Of a stretch of DNA of 39,713 bases, positions 25,285 through 35,900 are shown piece by piece. The notes beneath the pieces were generated by a model that did no database searches, had not been told where the DNA came from, and worked only from the letters and a program-made list of their open reading frames with translations. Source of the DNA: JANQRV01 sp964533785. GTDB taxonomy: Bacteria; Bacteroidota; Bacteroidia; Chitinophagales; Saprospiraceae. The first letter of the stretch is position 1, and every line of letters starts with the position of its first letter. The stretch lies in assembly GCA_964533785.1 (NCBI GenBank), contig CAZHNG010000014.1, positions 1 through 39,713 on the forward strand, read 5' to 3'. The translations under genes and the position numbers were made by a program.

Positions 25285-26640
25285 TTATTTCGTCATTACT
25301 AACCCGCCGATCAATCGAATCAATTCCGTTTCTGTATTCTTGAGGTTAAAAACGGCATTCAAACGGGACTGAGAAGCATTGATGTAATTCAATTGTACTG
25401 TTCGGTAGTCAAAGGAGTTGATCAGGCCGCCTCTGAACCGTTCTTCGGTGATCTCGAGATTTTGCCGGGCATTTTCCAACAGGTTATTGGTGAGCAGTAC
25501 CAGGTCTTTTTGGTTATTGTAAGTAGCCAAAGTGTTAGCCAGTTGATTCCTCAGATTGCGTTTAAGGTCTTCTACGTTGAGTTGGGCGATCATTTCTTCT
25601 ACTTTAGCATTTTCGATACGGCGTTTTCGCACCCCAAAATCGAACAGGTTATAGGTCGCCGTAAAGTTGATGAAACCGTTAAACGTTTTCTGATTGACAT
25701 TAAGCGTTCTCTCTTCTCCATCGTTTGTGGTACCGGAACCAGTAGCAAGGCTATACGTATAGGCCATGCCTGCATTAGTACTAATAGTAGGGTAGTTAGC
25801 GGCTTCATTAATCCGGGTATTGATACCAGCTAACTCTCTATCAATGAAGAGGTTTCTGAGGGATTGGTTATTTGCGAGCATTTTTGTTTCGAGGGCTTCC
25901 CAATCATAGGTTTGTGGTTCGTAAATAAGAGTATCAGCAAGTGTGTAAACACTGTTCAGTTCATCCTGCCCCATAGCCAAATTAAGGTTTCTGAGGGCTG
26001 TTTCGTAGGTGTTCTGTTGAATGAGATAGGTTGTTGAATCGTTAAAATAGGCATCCTGGGCTTGCAAAAGATCAAAAGTGCCAGACTGACCAAATTCCTT
26101 GCGGATATTTTGATAGTCTATTCGATCACGAGATAATTGCAGTACTTCTTCTAGGACGTCTAATTGTTCCTTTTGAATTAGAGCATTGTAATAGGCAAGT
26201 ATAACTGATTGTATGGCGTTTTCCACAGCTAGTCGTGCGTTACCATTACTACGATTTTCTAATTCCTCTAGTTGTGACTTAGTGAATCGTACGCGATAAC
26301 CGTCAAAAAGAATCCAACTCGCCTGCATACCCGGTGTAATACCAGTATTGAAGGAAGATATTTCGGGGATGAAAGAAATCGGGTTATTGATATTATTATA
26401 ATTGTTATTGAAATTTACACTGAGATCGATGTTGGGATACCGCCCGGCAATAGCCCAGTCATTATTGTTCTTGGCAATTTCAAGGTCTCTCTCTGCAATT
26501 TGAATTTGATAATTGTTTTCCAGGCCGATTTGGATAGCATCTGCGAGACTAAGAGGTTCCTGTCCAAATGATAAACAATAGCAACCAATGGCCAAAAATA
26601 AACCAACACAAACTTTAAATAAACTTTTTCTCAAAAACAT
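25285..26640 (-). CDS. TolC family outer-membrane efflux protein
   Basis: A 451-aa outer-membrane channel with a signal peptide (to about LSFGQ, residue 27) and the paired long helices and short beta strands of the TolC/OEP family. Recognisable pieces are LSLADAIQIGLENNYQIQIAERDLEIAKN at the N-terminus and the matching second-half repeat near LRNQLANTLATYNNQKDLVLL. It forms the outer channel of a tripartite pump with the RND and adaptor proteins encoded upstream. Its ATG lies 26 bp inside the end of the GtrA gene, so translation may be coupled. It is the last gene of the unit. Confidence 0.93.
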   Translation of the reverse strand: MFLRKSLFKVCVGLFLAIGCYCLSFGQEPLSLADAIQIGLENNYQIQIAERDLEIAKNNNDWAIAGRYPNIDLSVNFNNNYNNINNPISFIPEISSFNTGITPGMQASWILFDGYRVRFTKSQLEELENRSNGNARLAVENAIQSVILAYYNALIQKEQLDVLEEVLQLSRDRIDYQNIRKEFGQSGTFDLLQAQDAYFNDSTTYLIQQNTYETALRNLNLAMGQDELNSVYTLADTLIYEPQTYDWEALETKMLANNQSLRNLFIDRELAGINTRINEAANYPTISTNAGMAYTYSLATGSGTTNDGEERTLNVNQKTFNGFINFTATYNLFDFGVRKRRIENAKVEEMIAQLNVEDLKRNLRNQLANTLATYNNQKDLVLLTNNLLENARQNLEITEERFRGGLINSFDYRTVQLNYINASQSRLNAVFNLKNTETELIRLIGGLVMTK

Positions 26641-27025
26641 AACGTTTCAAATAAAAATTATAGAAAAAAACAATCCCCGTGGCACCTATTTTTGACAGAT
26701 AATGATTCACTTTGAAAAAATCGATCTGAATAAGTGAGGAATAGATCAAAAAATTCAACCCCAGTCCTCCTAACGAAACAAGTACTGCCCCGATAAATGC
26801 CTGTTGAGTCGATCGTTTAAGCTGAAAAACAAACCTTTTCTGCAAAAAAAAATTGATGATCATTGCAATGGCGTAGGAAATAAACTGAGCCAACTGCAAG
26901 GTGAAACCAAATAAAATGAGAACCGAGTAAAGAAAATATTCTACAACGGTAGCCACCAGACCGGTGCTGGCGAATTTTGCTTTCAAAAGCACCAGCTCAA
27001 TTATTTTGTCAAAATTGATCTTCAT
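26615..27025 (-). CDS. GtrA family membrane protein
   Basis: A 136-aa inner-membrane protein with four helices (about 21-40, 44-62, 76-98, 108-125) and the family endings FVFQLK after helix 2 and RYVFEKKF at the C-terminus. GtrA proteins are thought to flip polyprenyl-linked sugars or act with a glycosyltransferase in surface-polysaccharide modification. No glycosyltransferase is adjacent; the nearest in this window is about 9 kb away. Its placement inside an efflux unit, 8 bp after the nucleotidase gene and overlapping tolC, is unusual. Confidence 0.88.
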   Translation of the reverse strand: MKINFDKIIELVLLKAKFASTGLVATVVEYFLYSVLILFGFTLQLAQFISYAIAMIINFFLQKRFVFQLKRSTQQAFIGAVLVSLGGLGLNFLIYSSLIQIDFFKVNHYLSKIGATGIVFFYNFYLKRYVFEKKFI

Positions 27026-27033
27026 TGATCATC

Positions 27034-27570
27034 TTATTGCTTCATTCTTTCTTTTTCAAAAAAATGGACCAGTTCTTCCCAGTTGTTGACACGTGGGAAT
27101 CTATTCTCGTGTACATTGTGATAGGCCGTAAAAAGAATCCCCGTACCACGGAAAGTCTCCAGGTTAAAGGCATGGTCATCAACCATATATTCCGCACCGA
27201 TCACACTTTTATCACCAAGAAAAACAACGTTTTTCCAGTGGACAAAAGGAAAGTGTTCCGCTAGCCAGTCGTACTTATCTTCAAAGGAATTTCTAAATTC
27301 CATTGCTGCAGTAGTGATGTATACGTCGTAATGCTCCATTAAACGCTTCAAACCTTCCTGGCTTCCTGGAATAGGCGGGAGGTCACGAAAAAAACCTTTT
27401 TCAAATAAAACGCTGCGCATCTCTCTTGACCCCCTGATATCATAAATCTTTTTTCCCCAATAATCTTCTTTCGTCAAATGGTCACCATACATTTGTTCAT
27501 AGAGCTGCAAAAATTTCGGAAGGACATCGGCAATCACTTCGTCCATGTCCAAAGCTATGCGTTTCTTCAT
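27034..27570 (-). CDS. 5'(3')-deoxyribonucleotidase (NT5C-type HAD hydrolase)
   Basis: A 178-aa HAD-fold phosphatase. The nucleophile motif is LDMDEV (Asp8, Asp10), motif II is in ITTAAM, and the acidic motif IV is in YMVDDHAFNL. The pattern fits the NT5C group, which dephosphorylates deoxyribonucleoside 5'- or 3'-monophosphates and limits dNTP pools. It starts 44 bp after the RND gene and ends 8 bp before GtrA, so it seems to be part of the efflux transcript. The substrate is inferred from family, not shown by the sequence. Confidence 0.86.
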   Translation of the reverse strand: MKKRIALDMDEVIADVLPKFLQLYEQMYGDHLTKEDYWGKKIYDIRGSREMRSVLFEKGFFRDLPPIPGSQEGLKRLMEHYDVYITTAAMEFRNSFEDKYDWLAEHFPFVHWKNVVFLGDKSVIGAEYMVDDHAFNLETFRGTGILFTAYHNVHENRFPRVNNWEELVHFFEKERMKQ

Positions 27571-27614
27571 TTTATTGATTTAGATTACTTAAGCAAGCGG
27601 ATCTATTGTTTTCC

Positions 27615-30600
27615 CTAATTGCAGGATTGTAATACGAATAACATGATCACCACAAAGCCTGCTACACCCAGTAATAAAGTCCACAAATACTGATAGCCCT
27701 GGCCACCTGCTACCACTGGTTCCACCGATTCATAACTAGGTTTTTCCGCATTCCAGAGCATTGAAGCGTATACTTTAAACCGGTTTACCACTACCAACAG
27801 CACGGGTAGCAAGATCAAAATGATAGCGGTAATCGCTAATAATCCGAAGGAAACCGAAATAGCCATCGGAATAAGAAACTGAGCTTGAAGGCTTTTCTCG
27901 TACAATAATGGAGCCAAGCCGGCAAAAGTAGTAACGGACGTTAGTAATATTGGTCGAAAACGGGAAACCCCCGCTTCAAACAGGGCTTCCATTTGTTCTT
28001 TCCCTTCTTCTAACAGATCGTTGTAGGTGGCGATCATGACCAACGCGTCATTCACCAGGATACCTATCAAGGCAATAAGGCCCAACATTGAAAAAAGACT
28101 GATCGGTAAACCCATAATATAATGCCCCCAGCCTACGCCGATCATCCCAAACGGTATGCAGAGAAAGACCGCCAGGGTTTGACCTATGGAACGAAAGGTC
28201 AACGCAATAATTAAAAACATGAGTCCCAGTACGACGCTGCCCGTTAACTGGATAGAAGAAGCGGATTTTTGTTGTTCGCGAAACTGCCCTTCAAACTGTG
28301 CGATCACCCCGGGATAATTGGCTAAAATCGGTGGCAGTACTTCATTCTGAAGATTTGCCGTAACATCGCTCACGGAGACATCATCTTTGGCAATATCAGC
28401 TTCAACAAGTACTGCTCGCTTTCCATCGATGTGGTTAATATTGATAACCCCCCGTTCGATCTCGAGATTGGCAATTTCGGAAAGCGGGAACTCTCTACCA
28501 TCGGCAAATCGTATCCGCATATCCTGCAGGTCGGTCAAATCGGAGCGATCTCTTTCATTATACCGTACCCAAACGCGCACCTCATCACGCCCTCGTTGCA
28601 AGCGCTGTACCTCACTACCAAAAAATCCTTGTCGCACCTGTGCTACTATTTCCTCTAAGTTTAAGCCTAGATAGAGTGCTTTTTCCTTGAGGCTGACGTT
28701 GATTTCGCGCAATCCTTCCTGATTATCATCCACAACATCGGTAAGCTCTTCAAGCTTGGCGAGTTCTGTTTTAATCTTTTCTGCTGCTTCGGAAAGTTGT
28801 TCGCTATTTTCTCCCATTACGGCAATGGATATCGGCTTTCCAAATACGGATTGCGAACCGTACGATACGATTTCTGCCTGGTAAATAGGGCCGGCTTCTT
28901 TCCTGATCAAGTTGGAAACGGTCCGTAAATTCAAACTATCCCTTTCTTCACCACCGAGTAATTGAATGTTGAGCGAACCTTCGTAGGTAGTCGGACCTAT
29001 TTTGGTTTCTATTTGCTCAATCGCTTGCTTTTCATTGTTAAAATATTCTTTGCTCAATTGTTCGTTGGCGCGCCAGGCTGCTGCCCGGATGTGTTCCAGC
29101 CATTGTTGGGTAATATTTTCCCGGGTACCGGCGGGCATCTGAATATTGACGGCAATTTCATCCCTTTCAATGTTGGGGAAAAAGGTCGTTTGGATTATTC
29201 CCCCACCAATAGCACCAAAAGTGACGATCAGCATACCCACTAGAATCGCTATGGTGAAAAATTTGTTATGGAGAGCAAAGCGCAAAGTAGGAGCATAGGT
29301 TTTATCCCTTAGCCAATACAACACTTTTTCAAAGAAAATTTGTACGATGTTTTTCTGCCCGTCTTTATTTAATGCTTTGGAATGCGCTACGTGGGTAGGA
29401 AGGATGAAGGCTCCTTCTATTAATGAGAATACGAGTGAAAAGATGACCACGATCGCCATTTCCCGGAATATATCTCCTAGCCGGCCGTCAATGAAGAAAA
29501 AAGACGAAAAAGCAACAATTGTAGTGATGATGGCCGAAAAAACGGCGGGTAAAACCTGCATGGTTCCCTGCAATGCAGCTTTCAATCTCGGGACGCCCTT
29601 TTCGTGTTGTTTGTAAATATTTTCACCAATTACAATACCGTCATCCACGAGTATCCCGATCACCAATATCATCCCGAACAAGGAGATTACATTGATCGTA
29701 ACATCCAAAGCATTGGCCAAAATAAACATCCCGGCAAATGAAATAGGAATCGCTAATGCTACCCAGAATGCCAGGCGATAATGGAGAAACATGGCCAACA
29801 AAATCAAAACAATGGTAAAACCTAGTATACCGTTCTCCGTTAGTAAGCCAATCCGGTCCATTAATACGGTAGACTGGTCGTTGATGATCGTTGCTTTTAC
29901 CGCATTATTTTTTATGTTGAAATCATCAACGTACTTTCTGATTTTTTCGGTAATGGACAAAATATCTTCTTCAATGGTATTGGAGACGGTTACGACCACT
30001 GCCGGATCATCATTCAAATAGCTTCGGTCGGGACTATCTGCCCATTTATCACGAATATCCGCGATCTGATGCAAACGAACGATACCTCCTTCGGCAGTTT
30101 GTTTGACAATAATATCCCGGAGGCCTTTGGCGTAGTAGGATTTATTGCGAGCTCTTACCAGCAGTTCTTCCTCTTCTCCCTTGATTGTACCACCGGTTAT
30201 TTCTAAGTTAGCAGCACGTACTGCCAGGGTGGCCTGCTGAAAAGTCAGATTGTAATTGCGCAAGTCTTTTTCTCTGAAGGCAATTTCTATTTCCTCATCG
30301 GGGAAACCGCTAAGCTCAACTTTTGATATACCATCCATAGCCAGGATTTCATCTTCCGCTTGCCGAGCAAATCGCTTCAATGTTTTTAGGGAGACATCTC
30401 CACTGATGGCAAAACTGATGGCCCTGCCTACATTTTCCAGTTTGTAAATGATCGGTGGCTCCATATCTACGGGGAAGGAACTGATCTGGTCCACCGCATT
30501 TTTTACGTCTTGCAATATCAAGTCGGTATCATATCCTTTCAATATTTCTACGCTAATGGAACCGGCATTTTCCTGTGAGGTAGACGTAACGCGTTCGACG

Positions 30601-30839
30601 CCCGTAACGCCTTTGAGGTTTTCCTCGATCTTATTGATAACGCCTTCTTCAATTTCTTCGGGAGAAGCACCCGGATAGACAATTCTTACACTGATCAGCC
30701 TGCTTTCCGTCTCCGGAAAAAAAGTGGAGTTCATCGTGAACAGGGAGACCAGGCCAAGAATAAAAATAGAGACCATCAACAAGTTGGCCGCTATCGGGTA
30801 TTTGATAAAATAATCAATTAAGGATCTCATGATAGGCAA
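27615..30839 (-). CDS. RND family efflux permease (HAE-type)
   Basis: A 1,074-aa inner-membrane pump with twelve membrane helices and two large periplasmic loops. The proton-relay pair Asp399-Asp400 is in ILVIGILVDDGIVIGENI of helix 4, and the second-half counterpart is GILVNDALVMIATYNDL. PGASPEEIEEGVINKIEE near 56 is the usual start of the first porter domain. It takes drugs or hydrophobic compounds from the periplasm or outer leaflet, with the adaptor (19 bp upstream) and TolC (downstream). The two acidic residues argue for proton drive. The lack of heavy-metal CusA signatures and the overall form suggest the HAE subfamily rather than HME. Substrates are unknown. Confidence 0.95.
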   Translation of the reverse strand: MPIMRSLIDYFIKYPIAANLLMVSIFILGLVSLFTMNSTFFPETESRLISVRIVYPGASPEEIEEGVINKIEENLKGVTGVERVTSTSQENAGSISVEILKGYDTDLILQDVKNAVDQISSFPVDMEPPIIYKLENVGRAISFAISGDVSLKTLKRFARQAEDEILAMDGISKVELSGFPDEEIEIAFREKDLRNYNLTFQQATLAVRAANLEITGGTIKGEEEELLVRARNKSYYAKGLRDIIVKQTAEGGIVRLHQIADIRDKWADSPDRSYLNDDPAVVVTVSNTIEEDILSITEKIRKYVDDFNIKNNAVKATIINDQSTVLMDRIGLLTENGILGFTIVLILLAMFLHYRLAFWVALAIPISFAGMFILANALDVTINVISLFGMILVIGILVDDGIVIGENIYKQHEKGVPRLKAALQGTMQVLPAVFSAIITTIVAFSSFFFIDGRLGDIFREMAIVVIFSLVFSLIEGAFILPTHVAHSKALNKDGQKNIVQIFFEKVLYWLRDKTYAPTLRFALHNKFFTIAILVGMLIVTFGAIGGGIIQTTFFPNIERDEIAVNIQMPAGTRENITQQWLEHIRAAAWRANEQLSKEYFNNEKQAIEQIETKIGPTTYEGSLNIQLLGGEERDSLNLRTVSNLIRKEAGPIYQAEIVSYGSQSVFGKPISIAVMGENSEQLSEAAEKIKTELAKLEELTDVVDDNQEGLREINVSLKEKALYLGLNLEEIVAQVRQGFFGSEVQRLQRGRDEVRVWVRYNERDRSDLTDLQDMRIRFADGREFPLSEIANLEIERGVININHIDGKRAVLVEADIAKDDVSVSDVTANLQNEVLPPILANYPGVIAQFEGQFREQQKSASSIQLTGSVVLGLMFLIIALTFRSIGQTLAVFLCIPFGMIGVGWGHYIMGLPISLFSMLGLIALIGILVNDALVMIATYNDLLEEGKEQMEALFEAGVSRFRPILLTSVTTFAGLAPLLYEKSLQAQFLIPMAISVSFGLLAITAIILILLPVLLVVVNRFKVYASMLWNAEKPSYESVEPVVAGGQGYQYLWTLLLGVAGFVVIMLFVLQSCN

Positions 30840-30858
30840 TGCTTTTTACCGTCGGCGA

Positions 30859-32043
30859 TTATTGGTTTAACTTGCTTGAAATAGCGGGGTTAGTTGAGTT
30901 ATCTTGATCAGGATCTGAAGATGAACGCCCTGAAACCTTGACCGACATCCCTTCGAATATGCCCGGGAACGTCTCTTTGAGTAGCGGGGTTCCGTCTTTT
31001 ATTCCCCTCAGGATCGCATCGTTTTCGGTTACTTTTACGACTTCAACCGGATGTAATTCCAGCGTAGTGTCGTTTACCGCATAGACCGCAGATTGTTCGA
31101 TCAATAGATCTTTAGGGATCCTAACGGCATTATCAATTTGGCTGGCCTCTATATCACCGCGTAAGTACATCCCTTCGCGTAGGTTGTTTCCACTTACACT
31201 GACGAAAACGGTTATTGTTTGTGTATTGGGATCGATTTGATCATTTATTCTTTTAACTCTGCCGCTCCAATTTCCTTCGATGTCTTCCGAATTGAGTTTG
31301 ACCCGGTTGCCCACCTTGATGTACTTTAGGTCTTTGAGCGCTACCGTAGCCTCCATTTCGTAATTGCTCGTGTTCATTAACACACCCAATTTTTGTCCAG
31401 CTCTTACCAATGCCCCCGGATTAATGGTAGCCTCGGTAATTACCCCACTGAAAGGAGCTTTAATAACATATTTTGACAACCTTTCCTCCGTACTTTTAAT
31501 ACTGTAGTATTGATTATACAAATTGCGTGAAGCGATGAATAGTTTTTCCTGATTATCGACAGGTTCAGGAAATGGAGGCAGGGTTTGTGCCAGATCAAAA
31601 TTATCCAGGTAAGTTTTCCAATGGTCAAAGCTTTGAGGGTAGTCTATTTTTAGATCTGGCATCATCTGAGTGATCGCATTGAGCAAAGTACTTTTTTGGG
31701 CCTGAACGGACAGCTTAGCTTCCGTAGCATCGATTTTGATCAGTACGGAACCTTTGGGGAAGTAACTTCCTTCCTTAAAGGGACGGGAGGTAGCGCCCAA
31801 AGTACCCGAAACTTCGGTGAAAATGTCGATCTTATCAAAAGCAACTAAATCGCCCTGCACTTCCAAAGTGGTTGGAATGCTGCTATTGTGTACAATAAAA
31901 GTATCTACGGTTCTAACGATGGAGGGTGCAGGTTTGCGTGGAGGTGGCTGCTTACTTTCTACCATCCGGTTGGAGATCACAAAGCTTGCCGCAATGATCA
32001 ATGCTGCTACTACAACTAAGATTCTACGAATTGTCAGACTCAT
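30859..32043 (-). CDS. RND efflux periplasmic adaptor (membrane fusion protein)
   Basis: A 394-aa AcrA-like adaptor with an N-terminal membrane anchor (about residues 8-26), a lipoyl/barrel-sandwich region (QGDLVAFDKIDIFTEVSGTL and later GVITEATINPGALVRAGQKLG), a short helical hairpin and a beta-barrel domain. It links the RND pump to TolC. There is no lipobox cysteine, so it is held by the N-terminal helix. It is the first gene of the efflux unit. About 90 bp upstream lies a pair of tandem palindromes that may control it. The C-terminal 20 residues are low-complexity (SSSDPDQDNS). Confidence 0.93.
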   Translation of the reverse strand: MSLTIRRILVVVAALIIAASFVISNRMVESKQPPPRKPAPSIVRTVDTFIVHNSSIPTTLEVQGDLVAFDKIDIFTEVSGTLGATSRPFKEGSYFPKGSVLIKIDATEAKLSVQAQKSTLLNAITQMMPDLKIDYPQSFDHWKTYLDNFDLAQTLPPFPEPVDNQEKLFIASRNLYNQYYSIKSTEERLSKYVIKAPFSGVITEATINPGALVRAGQKLGVLMNTSNYEMEATVALKDLKYIKVGNRVKLNSEDIEGNWSGRVKRINDQIDPNTQTITVFVSVSGNNLREGMYLRGDIEASQIDNAVRIPKDLLIEQSAVYAVNDTTLELHPVEVVKVTENDAILRGIKDGTPLLKETFPGIFEGMSVKVSGRSSSDPDQDNSTNPAISSKLNQ

Positions 32044-32132
32044 GTCAGTAATTGAATGTTTATGTCTCTAACCACCGAGAATGACAAATGTTTTGGAAAG
32101 GTGAGGATAAATTTAGAGGTGTTTCTGCCACA

Positions 32133-32154
32133 AGGTGTCACCTAGGTGTCACCT
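32133..32154. promoter_or_regulatory. tandem 11-bp palindromes upstream of the efflux unit
   Basis: aggtgtcacct occurs twice with no gap (32133-32143 and 32144-32154). Each copy is itself a dyad (AGGTG-t-CACCT), and a further tgacacc follows. It lies 90 bp upstream of the adaptor start and 17 bp past the end of the DUF2490 gene. Two adjacent dyads suggest an operator for a dimeric repressor, but a terminator for the upstream gene is possible; no T-run follows. A near-consensus AAcaTTTG lies between it and the gene at 32085. Confidence 0.45.
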
Positions 32155-32170
32155 TGACACCGGCCAATCA

Positions 32171-32872
32171 TCAAAATTGATGATGCAAGCTCAGTTGCAA
32201 TTGCCCCTTCCTCCAATTGTCCGTAGTTTGCAGCATCCATCCAAGTTGACCACGGAGCCCTTTCGTAATGCTATAGCCCATGGCGATATAGGTCCGGTTG
32301 CGGTCAAAAAGTTCTACAACCCGGTCTTCCCCTATGCTGCGTTGGCCATTGATGAATAATTCATTGTACAGCGCGATGTAAATGGCTCCCGGATCCAGGC
32401 TTTTTTTATTTAGTGGGACGTTTATGAAAAGGTTGTACCGGAATCGAGTTCTGAAATCCTGATTTTCAATGAATCTTTGTTCAAATCGAAAGCGGTGGGT
32501 TAAGAAAAACCGTTCGCCTATCTGGTGCGGCAATAGTGCTTCCTGGTAAATACGGTTTTCTTCTACCGTATTTTTACCATCACCGAATTCACCCGTACTA
32601 ATGAAAGCGTATCCAATTGTGAATTTTGCGTTCGCATTATCGGGTTGATAGGTGAGGCCGCTGCGCAGTAAAAGTTGTTCCAGGTCACCAAGCAGGTTCC
32701 AGTTCCGGAATTGCTTATCTCCTTGAAAACCCCAGTTGCTTTCTCCGATAGTGGTATTCCAAAAATACATATACCAGGCTCCTGTCTGGCCCTCATCGAT
32801 CTGCGCAACACTGTTAAGGGTAAATAGATTGAAAAGGATTAATACTAACCCGGTTTTTAGGCTGTTCGACAT
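32171..32872 (-). CDS. DUF2490 family outer-membrane protein
   Basis: A 233-aa exported protein: signal peptide to about SVAQ (residue 24), then a beta-rich region built from alternating strands with aromatic girdles and a terminal phenylalanine (LSLHHQF), as in small outer-membrane beta-barrels. GAWYMYFWNTTIGESNWGFQGDKQFR near the start and HRFRFEQRF in the middle are typical of DUF2490. The role is unknown; it is often seen as an accessory barrel. It follows the large exported protein by 75 bp and precedes the efflux unit by 127 bp. Confidence 0.86.
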   Translation of the reverse strand: MSNSLKTGLVLILFNLFTLNSVAQIDEGQTGAWYMYFWNTTIGESNWGFQGDKQFRNWNLLGDLEQLLLRSGLTYQPDNANAKFTIGYAFISTGEFGDGKNTVEENRIYQEALLPHQIGERFFLTHRFRFEQRFIENQDFRTRFRYNLFINVPLNKKSLDPGAIYIALYNELFINGQRSIGEDRVVELFDRNRTYIAMGYSITKGLRGQLGWMLQTTDNWRKGQLQLSLHHQF

Positions 32873-32947
32873 ATTGGTTTATTTCTGTATCAAGTAAGAT
32901 GACAGGTACAATTTCATTCACTTACGATTTAATAACTGTAGTCCCAC

Positions 32948-35900
32948 TCAATTTGTAAATGACAAAATCGGAATATCAATCCCGAGGCTAAACATCACCC
33001 GCAAAGTCCTAAGGTTCGTTTTTTCATCATTTTCCAGGATTTCCCGCACATTTGGTCCAAACTGGAAACCTCCACCGAGGAAAAAAGGAGTGTTGGGAAA
33101 GTTGAGAAAAACATGAGCACCGGGCGATAATACATTGGCAAATGAAACTTCAGGAAGAATGTCCAGGTTGTTCTGGTCGTCAGCATCAATTCTGTAAGCC
33201 GTCAAGGCTCCCAGGTCAATAATGGGTACAAAAAGGGAGAGTGAATAATTCGAATTTTTACTGATCTTTTTACTGAAGGCAAAGCCAACGGGTACGAAAA
33301 GGCCGTAACTGTTAAAAATATTTTCGCTATCGACGGCTGAATCGTCAAGGATAAATTCATGAGCCAGCGTCCCGCCAAAGTAAGCATTCAGGTCAACGGA
33401 AAAGGGTCTGATCCTTTTGTTTTGCGAACTCCCTTTGGGCATAGCAATATTTTGAAAAGCTTTTTGGATAGCGGTAGTGCTATCTGCTGCGGCTACGTCT
33501 GCCAAAAAATGACCATATCGGAAGATATTGTTCCGGTACTTAGAATATGCGTAACTCGTAGTATCGAATCGTTCCATTTTTTCGGTCAGGCTTCTGTTCG
33601 CCAATTGTAGTTGTGTGATCTCGTTATTCCTTACCTGAAAGAGCCGGTCTTCTGGTGTCAAAAATTGTATTTGCGCTTTCAGGCGTGCAATTTCGGATTC
33701 ATTATTGCTGATTTGATCTTGCCACCGTCCCCGTTTTTTGCTTGCAATAGGGTAAGCATCAAACAATTCAATCAATTGTAAAACATTGTTAAAAGCATAG
33801 CGGTAATTGTTTTGGTCCGAATGTTGAACGAGTTCTAATAGATTCCGGTTGATCTCTGGAATATTCTTTAATCCGGGGTAGGTACCGGCTAGTGTTTGCA
33901 GTTCTGACCCGCCGGTGAAACTGGGTAAAATCGGGGTTTCAAGAATATTATTGACTAATCCCATAGCTAGTTCGATCCTCGACAATAATTTAGATTGGTT
34001 ATTGGAAGCCGTATCCAGAACCGTCAATTGCTGAACCATTTGAGTCGCGATACTGGCCAGGCCGCGGGAGTCGAGTGTAAGATCTTCGGTTATGGAGGAT
34101 ATCCGTTGGTACAGCAAGCCTAAGAAAAGCTGCCGCTGAAGATCGTTGTTTAAGATCCGGGACAGTTGGTTTGGTTTCAACCAAGCCAAAGTATCCTTAT
34201 CGTTTTCAGGAACGACGGCAAGGGAATACAATAACTGAGTACCGGAATGAAGAATGCCGTAATAGGTGGATGCATTACGGTAGGATTGTAGAAGGGCTTG
34301 GTTATCGCCTGCGGTTTCCAGGTTCGTTAAGGCTTCCTTTAATTGGTCAAGTACTGTAATACAAGCTTGAATATTATTGGTTAAGGCTTCGTAAGTCGTT
34401 TCGACGGTGTTTTGTTTCTGCCGTTCTTTTTTCAAATAAGGGCTTTGCGCACTAAAATCGGGATAGTCCGCCACCAATTTTAAGGTGTGTTGGGCAAGTA
34501 ATCTTTCTACTTGCTGGAGGTATCCGATTTTTTCTGAAGCATTCGTGTTTTTAGGCAACGCTTCGATTCTTTCGAGGAGAGCTACCTGGTAGGCAAAGGC
34601 TTGCCAAAGGTGTTCTTCAACATTTGCGTCGTCTTTCCAAAAATTTTGTTCTGTTTGGATATTATTCTTAAGCGTCTCCTTGAGTTCGTCAACCAGAGCT
34701 ACGGAATCTACGGTGGTAGTATCGGATAATATTTTTAAGGTTTCTACGGCAGATTCGAAATCGCGTAGATCTTCGTAAAAACTTTCCAGTTCGTGAACGA
34801 TCAAGTAACCGGCGTCGTCCTTGCGTAATAACTCTCTGACCATGGATAAACCGATTTTTCTCAATTCTGAAGCCCCGGGTACCGGATTATCGAAGGTCTC
34901 ATAGTATTGATTAAAAGAAGGATAGGTTTTTAGTACATCATAATCGAGTTTCCCATTGAGAAAAGCATCAATTTCGTTCAGGTAATTCCCTTCTTTGTTT
35001 TTGAAAAAACTACTGTAGGCGAATGTCTCCGATTTATCCATTAAGAAAAATACTTTTCCGCTTTGTTCTGGAAATTTATCGAATGCAGAAAAGTCTATTT
35101 CATTGACCATTGTTTTAATTTCCTCTTCAAAATTAACTAGTGCAAGGAAGGTTTTTTTCAACTGCTGGTTGGTGGAATCGAAAGTAGCAACCAATGCCTC
35201 CAACGCTTTGGGATTAGGCGTATTGATGAGATTATCATGCAGCAGTTTTTCACTTTCAAAGCGGCGCCGGCTAAACTCCCCGCTAGCATAACCCAGGATA
35301 TCAGGTAGAGAAAATTCTCGTTGGGCCAGGTCTATGAGCCGGTAAACCAGTAACAGATTAAAGGCTCTGGAATCATGAGCAGCAATATTCCCCGATTCGG
35401 TGAGGTAATTGGAAATATTTAAGGATAGGGTATTCAGATCTTTGGCGAAAGCCAGACGTGCGTTGGAAAGGATGGCCCGGTAATTGGTTACGTCTAGGTC
35501 TTGTAGATAATCATAAGAATTGGGAAATAGGTAGTTCAGCTTTTTGTCCCCCAGATCATTTTGCAATTTTAAAAGAAACGTTTGGATCAATTCCTCTTGC
35601 GTTCTTTTGGATACCCAATCCGCAAAACCAGACAGAAAATTGGCGGCAAAAGAAGCCGGATCGGCAGAGGAGATTTCTCTGATTTTACTGGAAGCTTCCG
35701 CAAATGCCGTTTCGTCATTGATCCGGGGTAGTTGATAGTCGGCAATTAACTTTTCAGCGTTCAGCATTTGCCGGTTTGCATAAACGTTGGCATTTGTTAA
35801 CTGTTTTAGAATAGCTTCCCGCTTACCGTCACCTCTAAGAAAACGGACCGTTGCTTCGTACTCTTTTTGGTTGAACTGGTTCTTGAGCGTATCTATTTGA

